NCBI GenBank assembly: GCA_023437365.1
Contig: JAEZGK010000103.1
Coordinates: forward strand, 1-64,000
DNA: 64,000 bases
Reading direction: 5' to 3'
Origin: Bacillota bacterium
GTDB taxonomy: Bacteria; Bacillota; Clostridia; Lachnospirales; Lachnospiraceae
The position numbers were made by a program, and so were the translations under genes. The notes under the pieces were generated by a model that saw only the letters and a list, made by a program, of their open reading frames with translations, was not told the origin of the DNA and searched no databases. Within the stretch, counting starts at the first letter, position 1. The number at the start of each line of letters is the position of its first letter. This document shows, one piece after another, positions 8,341-16,817 of the stretch.

Positions 8341-8428
8341 ATCCCACTTATTTTTATCCTGCTATCACTTTACCATATTATCATAGTGTCGCGTTCATTT
8401 CAATGATATTATCTTTTTAAATATACTG

Positions 8429-8471
8429 TTGACAATTAAATAATCATATAGTAGTATTGTAGCCAATACAA
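8429..8471 (+). promoter_or_regulatory. marR promoter with overlapping operator-like palindrome
   Basis: TTGACA (8429-8434), a 17-bp spacer and TAGTAT (8452-8457) form a good sigma-A promoter. TTGTA-GCCAA-TACAA (8457-8471), an inverted repeat, begins at the last base of the -10 box, where a repressor would block initiation. It is a reasonable site for autoregulation by the MarR protein encoded next. Confidence 0.6.
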
Positions 8472-8514
8472 CTGTTGCATTTACAACTATATAATAAGGA
8501 GGTAGTTATAATAC

Positions 8515-8961
8515 ATGTTCATGACAAATCTTTCGATCCTGTCCCGATTTAGCCGTACCTTCTGCGAACGTAAGCTGAACGATACCAATATCGGATTTAC
8601 AGAGCAATCAATCCTACAGTTTCTCAATAAAAATGATAATGTAAATCAGGATGCGATTGTAAAGCATTTTATGCTGGATAAAGGTTCCGTTGCGAAAACC
8701 CTCAGCAAGCTGGAAGAAAAAGATTTGATCACCCGAATGGACAATCCAAATAACAAGCGCGAGAAGCTGATTACAATCACCGAACTGGGAAGAAATAGCT
8801 CCGGTACCTATCAGGATCAAATTAGGGAGCTTCACAGCTTTTTGTTTGAAGGACTTACTACGGATGAAATAAATGAGTTTTCAAGAATTATAGATAAAAT
8901 GACACAGAATGCCATTAGAGCAGTTCAAGGAAGGATGGATGAGTATGACTCAGCAGAATAA
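8515..8961 (+). CDS. MarR-family transcriptional regulator
   Basis: 148-aa winged-helix regulator. The centre (about residues 25-95) reads as a MarR DNA-binding domain: TEQSILQFLNKNDNVNQDAI, a recognition helix around DKGSVAKTLSKLEEKDLI, and the wing RMDNPNNKREKLITIT. N- and C-terminal helices would dimerise. AAGGAGGT precedes the ATG. It overlaps the following efflux gene by 17 bp, so the two are co-transcribed and coupled. By analogy with other marR-MFS pairs it probably represses the operon until a toxic ligand binds; the ligand is unknown. Confidence 0.92.
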   Translation: MFMTNLSILSRFSRTFCERKLNDTNIGFTEQSILQFLNKNDNVNQDAIVKHFMLDKGSVAKTLSKLEEKDLITRMDNPNNKREKLITITELGRNSSGTYQDQIRELHSFLFEGLTTDEINEFSRIIDKMTQNAIRAVQGRMDEYDSAE

Positions 8962-10954
8962 AAAATTAAATTTCGCACTAATTATGGTTGTATACCTCTT
9001 AGGTATTTTTATGGGTGCCCTCGATACAGGGATCGTAACCCCAGCAAGAACAGTTATACAGAATTATCTTGGAGTAAGTGAAAAAGCCGGAATATGGATG
9101 ATCACCATGTACACACTGGCTTATGCAGCAAGTATCCCGATTATGGGTAAATTAGCCGATAAATACGGCAGAAAATATATCTATCTGATCAGTATTTTCC
9201 TTTTTGGTTTGGGTTCCCTTTTCTGTGGTCTTTCACAGCAGTTCGGAAGCTTTGGATTATTGCTTGGAGCCAGAGCAGTTCAGGCAATCGGAGGCGGCGG
9301 TATCGTTCCTGTTGCCACAGCCGAATTCGGAACTACCTTCCCGAAGGAAAAGCGAGGTATGGCTTTGGGATTAGTCGGAGGCGTCTATGGTATTGCCAAT
9401 ATTTTCGGTTCTTCCGCAGGAAGTGCCATACTGGACCTGTTTGGTAAAGATAACTGGCAGTACATCTTCTATATTAATGTTCCGATTACCATCTTTATCA
9501 TAATCGCCGGCTTTCTCAGCCTTCCGAATACTAAGGCAGAGAATGTGAAGAAAGTAGATATCTTCGGCATCGGTCTGCTGACGGCAATGATCTTATCCTT
9601 ACTATATGGCCTTAAGAATATTGATTTCTTTGATTTTTCAAATACCCTAACAAGCACCGAGGTTTATCCCTTCCTGCTGATTTTCCTTGTGCTGCTTCCA
9701 TTCTTTTTGATTGCAGAAAAGAAAGCAGAGGACCCGGTCATGAACCTGTCCTTCTTCAAAAATCTGAAGATCAATATTACACTGTTTCTTTCCATGCTAA
9801 CCGGTATCATCTTAATGGGAATGATTTTCGTACCGGAATTTTCTGAAAATGCATTGAAGATTTCTTCCGGTGACGGCGGATACCTGGTAATTATCCTTGG
9901 TGTTTTTGCCGGAGTGGGTGCACCATTTTCGGGAAAATTGATAGACAAATTCGGAGTAAAGCTGGTCCTCGGACTTGGTTTTCTGGTTTCAGCCATCGGT
10001 TCCTTATTCCTTATTTTTGTAGCAACGGATTACCCTTCTATGCTCACGATTTTCATCAGCCTGATGTTTGTCGGCCTTGGTATCGGCTTCACCATGGGTA
10101 CCCCGCTCAATTATATGATGTTGGATAATACAAAGCCGGAGGAAGCGAATTCTGCTCTTGCTACAGTATCCCTCATTCGTTCCATCGGAACAACGATTGC
10201 TCCTGCCATCATGATCGGTTTCATCGCTCATGCGGGTACCAACATTCAGCCCAATATTATGCCCCTTCTGCCCTCCGAGGTATCTGTACCGGAGCTTCCC
10301 TATTCGCAGGAGATCAGCACAGCCTTGGATGAGATGAAAGCGGACCCAACTATGGCAGAAAAGCTGAAAGGCATCGAAATTCCTGATCTCTCTTCCATGC
10401 AGACGGTTAAATTTGATATGAACGCCTCCAATAGTAAGATAGAATTGCCCGATGAATTACTCGATAGACTGCAATCCTCGGATGTAACTACAATCACAGA
10501 GGATATGAAGGTTCTATCCACCTATATGTTCGATCAGATGACCCCCGATATAATTGCTAATATCCAAAAAGGTTTGGAAAGTGGGATTACTGCAATGAAG
10601 GATTCCGCGGCTGGATTGGATCAGGGAATCGCGGCAGTGAAGAAAAGAGCTGCCATACCCGGAGTAGGTGCACAGTTAGCCGCTATGACAGCCGCCAAGG
10701 ATCAGATGACAGACCTGATCGATAAGATGACACAGATGAACGATGCCGTTCCAAATGCCTTCGAGACTGCGAAGAATAATTATCTCGCACAGATCGACAC
10801 TTTGCAGCCCGAAATTGAAACAGAATATCAGAGGACCTTAAATATGGGCTTCAGACAGCTATATTCAGCAGTTGCCATCGTATCTGCTCTCGGTCTTCTC
10901 ATCCTGCTCTTTTATAAAAAAAGAAAGAGCTCTGCAATACCAGTAACTGAATAG
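8945..10954 (+). CDS. MFS drug-efflux transporter (DHA2, EmrB/QacA type) with large outer loop
   Basis: About 669 aa proton-driven exporter of the 14-TM DHA2 group. The N-terminus shows LGIFMGALDTGIVTPARTVI and the GKLADKYGRKYIY motif A; motif C-like glycines follow (GGVYGIANIFGSSAGSAI). I place the start at the ATG at 8945, with AAGGAAGG ten bases upstream; an in-frame ATG at 8909 lies deep inside marR. About 200 hydrophilic residues rich in Met, Asp and Ala (about 430-630) are inserted before the last TM helix, where QacA-type pumps have a much smaller outer loop. The tail KKRKSS is cytoplasmic. The operon ends at a strong hairpin. Confidence 0.92.
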   Translation: MTQQNKKLNFALIMVVYLLGIFMGALDTGIVTPARTVIQNYLGVSEKAGIWMITMYTLAYAASIPIMGKLADKYGRKYIYLISIFLFGLGSLFCGLSQQFGSFGLLLGARAVQAIGGGGIVPVATAEFGTTFPKEKRGMALGLVGGVYGIANIFGSSAGSAILDLFGKDNWQYIFYINVPITIFIIIAGFLSLPNTKAENVKKVDIFGIGLLTAMILSLLYGLKNIDFFDFSNTLTSTEVYPFLLIFLVLLPFFLIAEKKAEDPVMNLSFFKNLKINITLFLSMLTGIILMGMIFVPEFSENALKISSGDGGYLVIILGVFAGVGAPFSGKLIDKFGVKLVLGLGFLVSAIGSLFLIFVATDYPSMLTIFISLMFVGLGIGFTMGTPLNYMMLDNTKPEEANSALATVSLIRSIGTTIAPAIMIGFIAHAGTNIQPNIMPLLPSEVSVPELPYSQEISTALDEMKADPTMAEKLKGIEIPDLSSMQTVKFDMNASNSKIELPDELLDRLQSSDVTTITEDMKVLSTYMFDQMTPDIIANIQKGLESGITAMKDSAAGLDQGIAAVKKRAAIPGVGAQLAAMTAAKDQMTDLIDKMTQMNDAVPNAFETAKNNYLAQIDTLQPEIETEYQRTLNMGFRQLYSAVAIVSALGLLILLFYKKRKSSAIPVTE

Positions 10955-10962
10955 TTGACTAA

Positions 10963-11030
10963 AATACCGGTGGTAATGGCATCCGACCTTCAGTTAACTG
11001 AAGACTGCGGAGCCGATTACCACCGGTATT
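10963..11030. terminator. Bidirectional terminator between MFS and binding-protein genes
   Basis: Perfect 15-bp arms AATACCGGTGGTAAT (10963-10977) and ATTACCACCGGTATT (11016-11030) enclose a second palindrome (TTCAGTTAACTGAA). It lies between two convergent genes and probably ends both transcripts. U-runs are short on each side. Confidence 0.7.
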
Positions 11031-11052
11031 ATTATGATTAATTGAAATCAGT

Positions 11053-11922
11053 TTATTCAATTGTAGTGATGTCTTCACCGAACCAGTTGGTAGCTATTTC
11101 TTCTATCTTACCTTCTGCTTTCAGCTCGGACAGAGCCTTATCTACTGCATCACATAAAGCCTGATCACCCTTTCTGAAGCCTACGGCATAAGCATCTGCA
11201 AGCAGAGTCTCACTCAGCACCTTATAATCCTTGCCAAGACTGGTAATCATGTAGTTGGCCATAACAGTATCCATCAGGACTGCATCAGAATTTCCTGTCT
11301 CCATATCCATTAACGCGGTATCATATTTCTCAAAGGGTAATACTTCCGCAAGGGAATCACGAAACGCAGTATTGGCGCTGTCATTCAGTGCTTCCTCAGC
11401 GGAGGAGCCACCCTGAACCGCGAGCTTCTTGCCTGACATATCTGCCATGGAGGCTATATTACTTGCATTTGTTACAACAAGAGAGATGTTATTGGTCAGA
11501 TAGGGTTTAGACATCGTCATATTTTTCTGACGCTCCGGAGTTACAGATAATCCGTTCCAGATACAGTCGATGTTCTTAGTATTCAACTCCTGTTCCTTTG
11601 TCTCCCAATCAATCGGTTGACACTTTAGCTTCACACCAAGCTTATCACATACAGCCTTCGCAAGGTCAATATCAAAACCGATGATATCTCCTTTATCATC
11701 TGTAAAGCCCATGGGAGGGAAGGAATCATCCAAGCCCAGGATGAATTCACCCTTGTCTAATATGTATTGTAAGGACTGATCGTCTGAGGTAGGTGTACTG
11801 TCCTGGGTGCCTTTGTCTGCTGTGTCAATATTGCTGCTTATTGTCTCAGTCCTCTTACCGCAGGCGGCAAAGCTGAGTACCAGGATGGAAACCATCATTA
11901 AACTTAACATTCTTCTTTTCAT
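11053..11922 (-). CDS. Amino-acid ABC transporter substrate-binding lipoprotein
   Basis: About 289-aa SBP_bac_3 family protein that binds a polar amino acid outside the membrane. A lipoprotein signal peptide (MKRRML, hydrophobic core, then LSFAAC with the lipidated Cys) is followed by a Ser/Thr-rich linker. The domain shows LDDSFPPMGFTDDKGDIIGFDIDLAKAV and WNGLSVTPERQKNM, both typical. I choose the ATG at 11922 (GGAGAGG upstream) over one 21 bases earlier. It has its own promoter and terminator. It could serve the ATPase/permease pair at 6106-7563, from which it is separated by the divergent marR-MFS genes; that pairing is inference. Confidence 0.93.
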   Translation of the reverse strand: MKRRMLSLMMVSILVLSFAACGKRTETISSNIDTADKGTQDSTPTSDDQSLQYILDKGEFILGLDDSFPPMGFTDDKGDIIGFDIDLAKAVCDKLGVKLKCQPIDWETKEQELNTKNIDCIWNGLSVTPERQKNMTMSKPYLTNNISLVVTNASNIASMADMSGKKLAVQGGSSAEEALNDSANTAFRDSLAEVLPFEKYDTALMDMETGNSDAVLMDTVMANYMITSLGKDYKVLSETLLADAYAVGFRKGDQALCDAVDKALSELKAEGKIEEIATNWFGEDITTIE

Positions 11923-11973
11923 AAAATCCTCTCCTTCATACAAACCGGATACCCGGCGCTTTCATTTATTAGC

Positions 11974-12002
11974 ACTTTACCATACTACCACAAGAATGTA
12001 AA
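11974..12002 (-). promoter_or_regulatory. Probable promoter of the binding-protein gene
   Basis: On the minus strand TTTACA (11997-12002) and TAAAGT (11974-11979) are separated by 17 bp. It is placed after the terminator of the upstream hydrolase gene and about 50 bases before the coding start. The boxes are imperfect. Confidence 0.4.
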
Positions 12003-12008
12003 AATGTA

Positions 12009-12043
12009 AACCCACGAAATAATGGAAAGATTATTCATGGGTT
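12009..12043 (-). terminator. Terminator after the serine hydrolase gene
   Basis: On the minus strand AACCCA and AATAAT pair with ATTATT and TGGGTT across a short internal mismatch, followed by a T-rich stretch (TTTACATTTTT). It lies just after the stop at 12052. Confidence 0.55.
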
Positions 12044-12051
12044 CAGGATAA

Positions 12052-13227
12052 TTAGTATAATGCTCCGTAGGTTATGGCACGAAGCTTACGTATCATCGTA
12101 GGGTCCGTACCGTTACATTTTTGAATCATATAGATCAGAACAAGCTTTTCCTTAGGATCTATCATAAAGTAATTCCCGGTCCAGCCATCCCAACCAAACT
12201 CACCAATGGAACCATTGCTAGCAGCTTTCGCCGGATCTACAAGAATTCTCATCAGGTTACCATAACTGTAGCCGATGCAAGAATCCATGTTGAAGGTTAG
12301 TGCTTGAGCTGCTGACAGCTGAGGTGTGGAAAGATATTCCACCGTCTTTCTACCAAGGATACGGATGCCGTTATGTATACCACCATTCGCTAGCATAAGC
12401 GCAAAGCGGGAATAATCCTTAATCGTGGATACAAGTCCTGCTCCTCCGGATTCAAAGGTAGGGGCAGTCTTGTGATCGAAGATTGCCATGATGTCTCCAG
12501 TAAAATGAATCAGACGTTTCTGTTCGGTATTATATTCATAAATATTGGCAAACCGGTCTTGCTTGTCCTTCGGAACATAAAAGCCGGTATCCGTCATTCC
12601 AAGCGGTGCAAAAAGTTCTTCCTGCAGAAACTTGCCGAGTTTCTTCCCTGACACAACCTCGATGACAGCACCCAGAATATCAGCAGAAGCTCCGTATCGA
12701 AACTGCTCGCCCGGCTGGAATTCCAAAGGAAGCCGCCCGATACGATTAGCAAAATCAACAGTATGGATATAGATTCCCTGACGATAATTCCTTTCTATCT
12801 CAGAGAATAGCTCTCCCATCCTCCTACCTGCTTCAAAGCTTTGATCCGGATACACGATGCCGGAGGTCATATTTAATAAATCCTGAATGGTGACAGGTCT
12901 TATGACTGGAACAGTTCCTTGTTCCGTTAACACCTGCTGATTTTGAAAGCCCTCCAGATAGTCCGATACCGGTGCCAGCAGATTGAGTAGTCCCCTCTCA
13001 TACAGTATCATTGCTGCCACACTTGTAATCGGTTTCGTCATGGAAAACAAGCGGAAAATCGTATCCCTACTCATTGGAATATGGTTCTCGATATCTGCCA
13101 TGCCCAGCTCATCCTGGTAAAAGGTCTCATTATTATGAATGACACGGATGACTGCCCCACTGATTTTTCCTTGATCTATCTCCTGTTGTATCAGAGTACT
13201 TAGCTTCTCTAAATTCTTATATTCCAT
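12052..13227 (-). CDS. Serine hydrolase of the beta-lactamase (class C / EstB-like) family
   Basis: 391-aa protein of the beta-lactamase-related family, which includes esterases, D-aminopeptidases and PBP4-like enzymes. The SxxK nucleophile motif is SMTK within FRLFSMTKPITSVAAMI (about residue 68), and the second motif region is FRYGASADILGAVIEVVSGK, with the tyrosine as expected. A GGAGLVSTIKDYSRFALML stretch is typical of the family. I see no signal peptide, so it is probably cytoplasmic and not a resistance enzyme. AAGGAG precedes the ATG. It follows the lipid kinase gene by 15 bp, so they form an operon. The substrate is unknown. Confidence 0.88.
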   Translation of the reverse strand: MEYKNLEKLSTLIQQEIDQGKISGAVIRVIHNNETFYQDELGMADIENHIPMSRDTIFRLFSMTKPITSVAAMILYERGLLNLLAPVSDYLEGFQNQQVLTEQGTVPVIRPVTIQDLLNMTSGIVYPDQSFEAGRRMGELFSEIERNYRQGIYIHTVDFANRIGRLPLEFQPGEQFRYGASADILGAVIEVVSGKKLGKFLQEELFAPLGMTDTGFYVPKDKQDRFANIYEYNTEQKRLIHFTGDIMAIFDHKTAPTFESGGAGLVSTIKDYSRFALMLANGGIHNGIRILGRKTVEYLSTPQLSAAQALTFNMDSCIGYSYGNLMRILVDPAKAASNGSIGEFGWDGWTGNYFMIDPKEKLVLIYMIQKCNGTDPTMIRKLRAITYGALY

Positions 13228-13242
13228 GCTATCTCCTTCGGT

Positions 13243-14145
13243 TTACGCTTCGGTGTCAGAAAATGAATCGGAAATGATTTTAATCGCCTTATTACAGTTT
13301 ACTATCTCTACTCGTTCGTAAATTCCACCAAACTCCCCATCCAAGGTCCATTCCATCTTGTCGGAGGTGACTGTCAGCTTTGTTGTCTGTATATAGATCA
13401 TAAAGCTTTCATTGATTTTGTAATTAATCAGTGAACTTGCAATCAATTGCAGATCGATGATATTCTTGGGCATCCTGATCAGCAGAATCTCCAGAAGTCC
13501 GTCGTTTAAACTAGTCTTATCATAATTGAGATTCTTAAACCCTCCGATATATAATGAATTGGTGACCAGTCCAACCAGGAAGTCCTCTTCAATTAACTTT
13601 CCGTCATACTCTACCTTTACATGCTTTGGCTTTAATTCAGACAGCTTCTTGATGCCTTCCAGATAATATGCAAGGTTTCCGATGGTATTCTTATTCTTCT
13701 GGGGTGTGGTATAGGATATGTCCGTAAAAGCGCCGAACGCAGCTACATAGATGAAATATTTGTCATTGAGCTTACCGATGTCCATGGAATATGGTTTACC
13801 GGTCACAATTCCTTTCACGGCATTCATGATATTCCTGCTAATCTTAAAGCTATGACTGACATCATTCATGGAGCCTGCCGGTATTAACCCAATCGGTACA
13901 TTCTTTCCTGAGATCATCAGCCCGGATACCACTTCGTTCAGGGTTCCGTCTCCGCCGGCTGACACAATTAAGTCAACCTGCTCCTGTCCGTTTCCCAGAA
14001 TATTAGTGGCATCTCCCCGTTTCTGCGTCGGATATACCAAGACCTGATAGCCTGAGCGCACAAACGTATCTACAATATCAAACAGCTTATTCTTTATCTT
14101 TCCCCTGCCGGCCGTAGGATTAAAAATGAACAACATTTTCTTCAT
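13243..14145 (-). CDS. Diacylglycerol/lipid kinase (DagK/YegS family)
   Basis: About 300-aa cytoplasmic lipid kinase. The diacylglycerol kinase catalytic domain is visible: FIFNPTAGRGKIKNK near the N-terminus, SAGGDGTLNEVVSGL (nucleotide-binding GGDGT, about residue 70) and GLIPAGSMNDVSHSF. The C-terminal beta-sandwich domain has NDGLLEILLI. Enzymes of this family recycle diacylglycerol released during lipoteichoic acid or phosphoglycolipid turnover; that role here is inference. The ATG at 14145 fits the GGAGGG site better than the ATG six bases upstream. It is the first gene of a pair with the serine hydrolase. Confidence 0.92.
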   Translation of the reverse strand: MKKMLFIFNPTAGRGKIKNKLFDIVDTFVRSGYQVLVYPTQKRGDATNILGNGQEQVDLIVSAGGDGTLNEVVSGLMISGKNVPIGLIPAGSMNDVSHSFKISRNIMNAVKGIVTGKPYSMDIGKLNDKYFIYVAAFGAFTDISYTTPQKNKNTIGNLAYYLEGIKKLSELKPKHVKVEYDGKLIEEDFLVGLVTNSLYIGGFKNLNYDKTSLNDGLLEILLIRMPKNIIDLQLIASSLINYKINESFMIYIQTTKLTVTSDKMEWTLDGEFGGIYERVEIVNCNKAIKIISDSFSDTEA

Positions 14146-14186
14146 CGGCATACCCTCCCGGAAGATATTAATTTGGATTTAGAATA

Positions 14187-15626
14187 TCATTTTATAGAGG
14201 TATCCTTTATACAGTCATCCGAAGTTTTAAACACATCAAGGGTACTTGCAAGCTCGCTCTCTGTCCAGTATATCTGCTGGGCTGTTATCTGTCCTTCTGA
14301 TACTCCCTGGGTACTTTCCTTACGAAATAATATCTTAAACGTAAGGAGCATCAGCTTAATATCAAGCCATAAGGAATAGCTCTCTATGTAGGATATATCC
14401 AGCTTCAGTTTATCATAAGGAGTCGTATTATAGTAACCATATACCTGTGCATAACCGGTCAACCCTGCCTTAACTTTCAAGCGGTAATTAAATTCCGGCA
14501 TTTCCTTTAAATACTCTTCAGCTATCTCCGGACGTTCCGGTCTCGGACCGACCATAGACATGGAGCCCATAAAAATATTAAAAAGCTGAGGAAGTTCGTC
14601 CAGTCTGGTCGTGCGTAGAACTTTTCCGACAGGAGTAATACGGTCATCCTTCTCTCCCGCCAATCTTGCCACACCATCCTTTTCCGCATCGATGATCATA
14701 CTTCGGAATTTAAAGATCTTAAACACCTTACCATCAAGCGTCAGACGATCCTGTTTATATAACACGGGACCGTGATCATACAATTTTATAATGATCGAAA
14801 CCACAAGCATAATCGGTGAACTGATGATAATAGCCAACCCGGAAAAGACGATATCCAGGATCCGCTTCGTTACGCTCTGATCAAAGGTCAAGCCAAAATT
14901 TCTGGAAAGTAACAATGGAGTATCAAACAAGTTGATATTATCCGAATGCATAATGATCACATCCGATAGCTTCGGCATGACATAGGTACGAATGGATTGT
15001 CCGAAGCAGTATTTTAGAATCGGATTACGGATTTCGGAAGGAATATCCCATATGATCACAGCCTCATAATTACTCAGTTCTCTGACAATCGCATCATACC
15101 CTCTGCTGATATTCATGGCGGCACAGATATTGTACTTATCGCAACGGGTACCCATCTTCTGGATGATACTGTCCGGTGAACGATCACCGTAGAGAAGAAT
15201 CATACGGCGAGGAGGGTATAATTTCTTGAAGATAGAATCTGTAATTAATGTCCAACATACAATAATTGCTATATTAATTCCTGACATTATCAGTAAATGA
15301 GTTATAGAGATAAACCTCAGCGCCAATAAAGATATCTGTAGATAGGTAACACCATTCAAGCAAAGGATACTCAATATTTGCGAAAATACAACATCTGATT
15401 TCTTATAATAACCCACACGATATCCGCCGAATACCTTTAAAAAGGCAAGGAATAACAATGCATAAATTGTTACCATTAACCAGGAACCTTTACGAAAAAA
15501 AGGAATGATAAGCATAAGGTTATAATATTGATGCCACATCACCCAAAAGATTATTACCTGGCATATGATTAAAATAAAAGTAAAAACAAACATGATTAAT
15601 CTTTTATAACGATCATATTTTTTCAT
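14187..15626 (-). CDS. Polyprenyl-phosphate sugar phosphotransferase (WbaP/CpsE type)
   Basis: 479-aa membrane phosphoglycosyltransferase that moves a sugar-1-phosphate onto undecaprenyl phosphate, the first step of glycan assembly. Four to five N-terminal TM helices are followed by a CoA-binding-like domain. The C-terminal catalytic domain (about residues 260-450) has KRILDIVFSGLAII, KFRSMIIDAEKDG, TRLDELPQLFNIFMGSMSMV and the GPRPERPE signature. GGTGGAG lies upstream of the ATG. Its C-terminus runs past the usual end by about 35 residues. It lies at the downstream edge of the glycan locus, separated from it by an insertion-sequence remnant, and so may have its own promoter. Confidence 0.94.
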   Translation of the reverse strand: MKKYDRYKRLIMFVFTFILIICQVIIFWVMWHQYYNLMLIIPFFRKGSWLMVTIYALLFLAFLKVFGGYRVGYYKKSDVVFSQILSILCLNGVTYLQISLLALRFISITHLLIMSGINIAIIVCWTLITDSIFKKLYPPRRMILLYGDRSPDSIIQKMGTRCDKYNICAAMNISRGYDAIVRELSNYEAVIIWDIPSEIRNPILKYCFGQSIRTYVMPKLSDVIIMHSDNINLFDTPLLLSRNFGLTFDQSVTKRILDIVFSGLAIIISSPIMLVVSIIIKLYDHGPVLYKQDRLTLDGKVFKIFKFRSMIIDAEKDGVARLAGEKDDRITPVGKVLRTTRLDELPQLFNIFMGSMSMVGPRPERPEIAEEYLKEMPEFNYRLKVKAGLTGYAQVYGYYNTTPYDKLKLDISYIESYSLWLDIKLMLLTFKILFRKESTQGVSEGQITAQQIYWTESELASTLDVFKTSDDCIKDTSIK

Positions 15627-15794
15627 AAAATAACTCCACCTATCTCTTTATGGCAATATTATGTTCTTATATTGTGCATATATTTTACATAACAGTTTAT
15701 CAAATGAGCATAATAAAGTCAATTCCACCTTTTAGAAGTATTGGCGTTTTGTGCGTAGGATTACAATACATGTGTTACCTTTCATAAAAATTAA

Positions 15795-16075
15795 TTAGCG
15801 AGAAGTTTTTCCCTTTTGTGTTATATTTGAATTACTACAAAACAAATCAACCGGAAGGAACTTCTCGCTATGGCTAGTTTAACACAGGATATGAGGTTTA
15901 GACTATCATTAATATAATTTGCTGATAAATATGGTGTTTCAAAAGCTGCGGTGAAGTACAAAACTAACCGCCAGTATATTTTATCGTTGGAAACGTCGTT
16001 ATGACGGCTCTATCGAGTCCCTACGCGACCTATCCAGAAGGCCTCATTACGCTAAGCATCTTCATATTCAACTGC
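15795..16075 (+). pseudogene. Remnant of an integrase-type (IS3/IS481-like) transposase
   Basis: From the ATG at 15870 the plus strand reads MASLTQDMRFRLSLI, a stop, then FADKYGVSKAAVKYKTN, a one-base frameshift, then IYRWKRRYDGSIESLRDLS: an N-terminal helix-turn-helix of an rve-type transposase. The rest of the gene is gone by about 16070. Upstream, AGCGAGAAG (15797-15806) is inverted at CTTCTCGCT (15861-15869), possibly an element end or hairpin. The stretch 15627-16112 holds nothing else I can support. The remnant marks past transposition between the WbaP-like and VTC genes. Confidence 0.75.
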
Positions 16076-16112
16076 TGTATTTTTTGAGTATTTGATTAAG
16101 ATTTTTTCTATT

Positions 16113-16817
16113 TTATTCTACTTGAAAGGTCGAATGATATAATATAGCATTTATCCCATTTACATACTTTGAATTCTTATATACTCTATAACCTAAATCA
16201 TTGATGAGTTGTTCCGCTCCACGTAAATCTTTAGCATCAAACTTTATCTCAATAATCATACGAGGGTCCCGTGTTCCAAAAGTATTATTCTTATTATATA
16301 AAGCGCTTTGATAATGATAGTACATAATATCATGATCCAAAGTTATTCTATACTTACCATTAGCAGTCAAATAATATCTCCGTCTATATTGATTAACCAA
16401 AACAGGATTTCTTTGTAAGAGTTCCCCCACCATCCAATCATATTCATCACTACTGCTTAACAGTCTTTCTTTTAGATAGGAAGAATAATTTTGAAAGGAA
16501 AACGATGAATCAAATATAAACTCGGGAAGCGAAATGGATTTTTTCCCTCCCAGCATACCTTTTTTATATTTTTGCTCTAACGTCGGTGAAGTAATTTTAT
16601 CGTTTAATTTTCCATACCAACGAATACGATACTTCTTTCGCTCAGAGTCGCCATGAGTATTCGACAAATAATCCGTATACCCTAAAGTATCAAAATAAAT
16701 ATTATTTATTTGCCTTTCCTGATAAATTTCCCTTATCAGATAATTACTACTGAATAGCTTCCTGATTACTGTATGGTAATCATCTTCCGGTAAAGGAATT
16801 TTAAATTCATATCTCAT
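16113..16817 (-). CDS. VTC-domain polyphosphate polymerase-like protein
   Basis: 234-aa member of the VTC superfamily, whose eukaryotic member Vtc4 polymerises ATP-derived phosphate into polyphosphate within a tunnel of basic residues. Expected features are present: the N-terminal YEFKIPL, INNIYFDT, an RIRWYG basic strand, LEQKYKKG (E-x-K), RRRYYL, RITLDHDI, and C-terminal IIEIKFDA (E-x-K). Its ATG overlaps the stop of the upstream beta-helix gene (ATGA). It is last in the DUF4956-CotH-beta-helix-VTC run. Polyphosphate synthesis is a family-level prediction; bacterial members are poorly characterised. Confidence 0.85.
   Translation of the reverse strand: MRYEFKIPLPEDDYHTVIRKLFSSNYLIREIYQERQINNIYFDTLGYTDYLSNTHGDSERKKYRIRWYGKLNDKITSPTLEQKYKKGMLGGKKSISLPEFIFDSSFSFQNYSSYLKERLLSSSDEYDWMVGELLQRNPVLVNQYRRRYYLTANGKYRITLDHDIMYYHYQSALYNKNNTFGTRDPRMIIEIKFDAKDLRGAEQLINDLGYRVYKNSKYVNGINAILYHSTFQVE

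Noticed and set aside
8057..8386. Plus-strand ORF of 109 aa with Ile-Leu-Leu repeats
   Set aside because: Produced by a 9-bp simple repeat downstream of a palindrome; no ribosome binding site and no conserved sequence outside the repeat.
12052..13227. Antibiotic-resistance beta-lactamase
   Set aside because: No secretion signal, and the family includes many esterases and peptidases; family membership alone does not support resistance.
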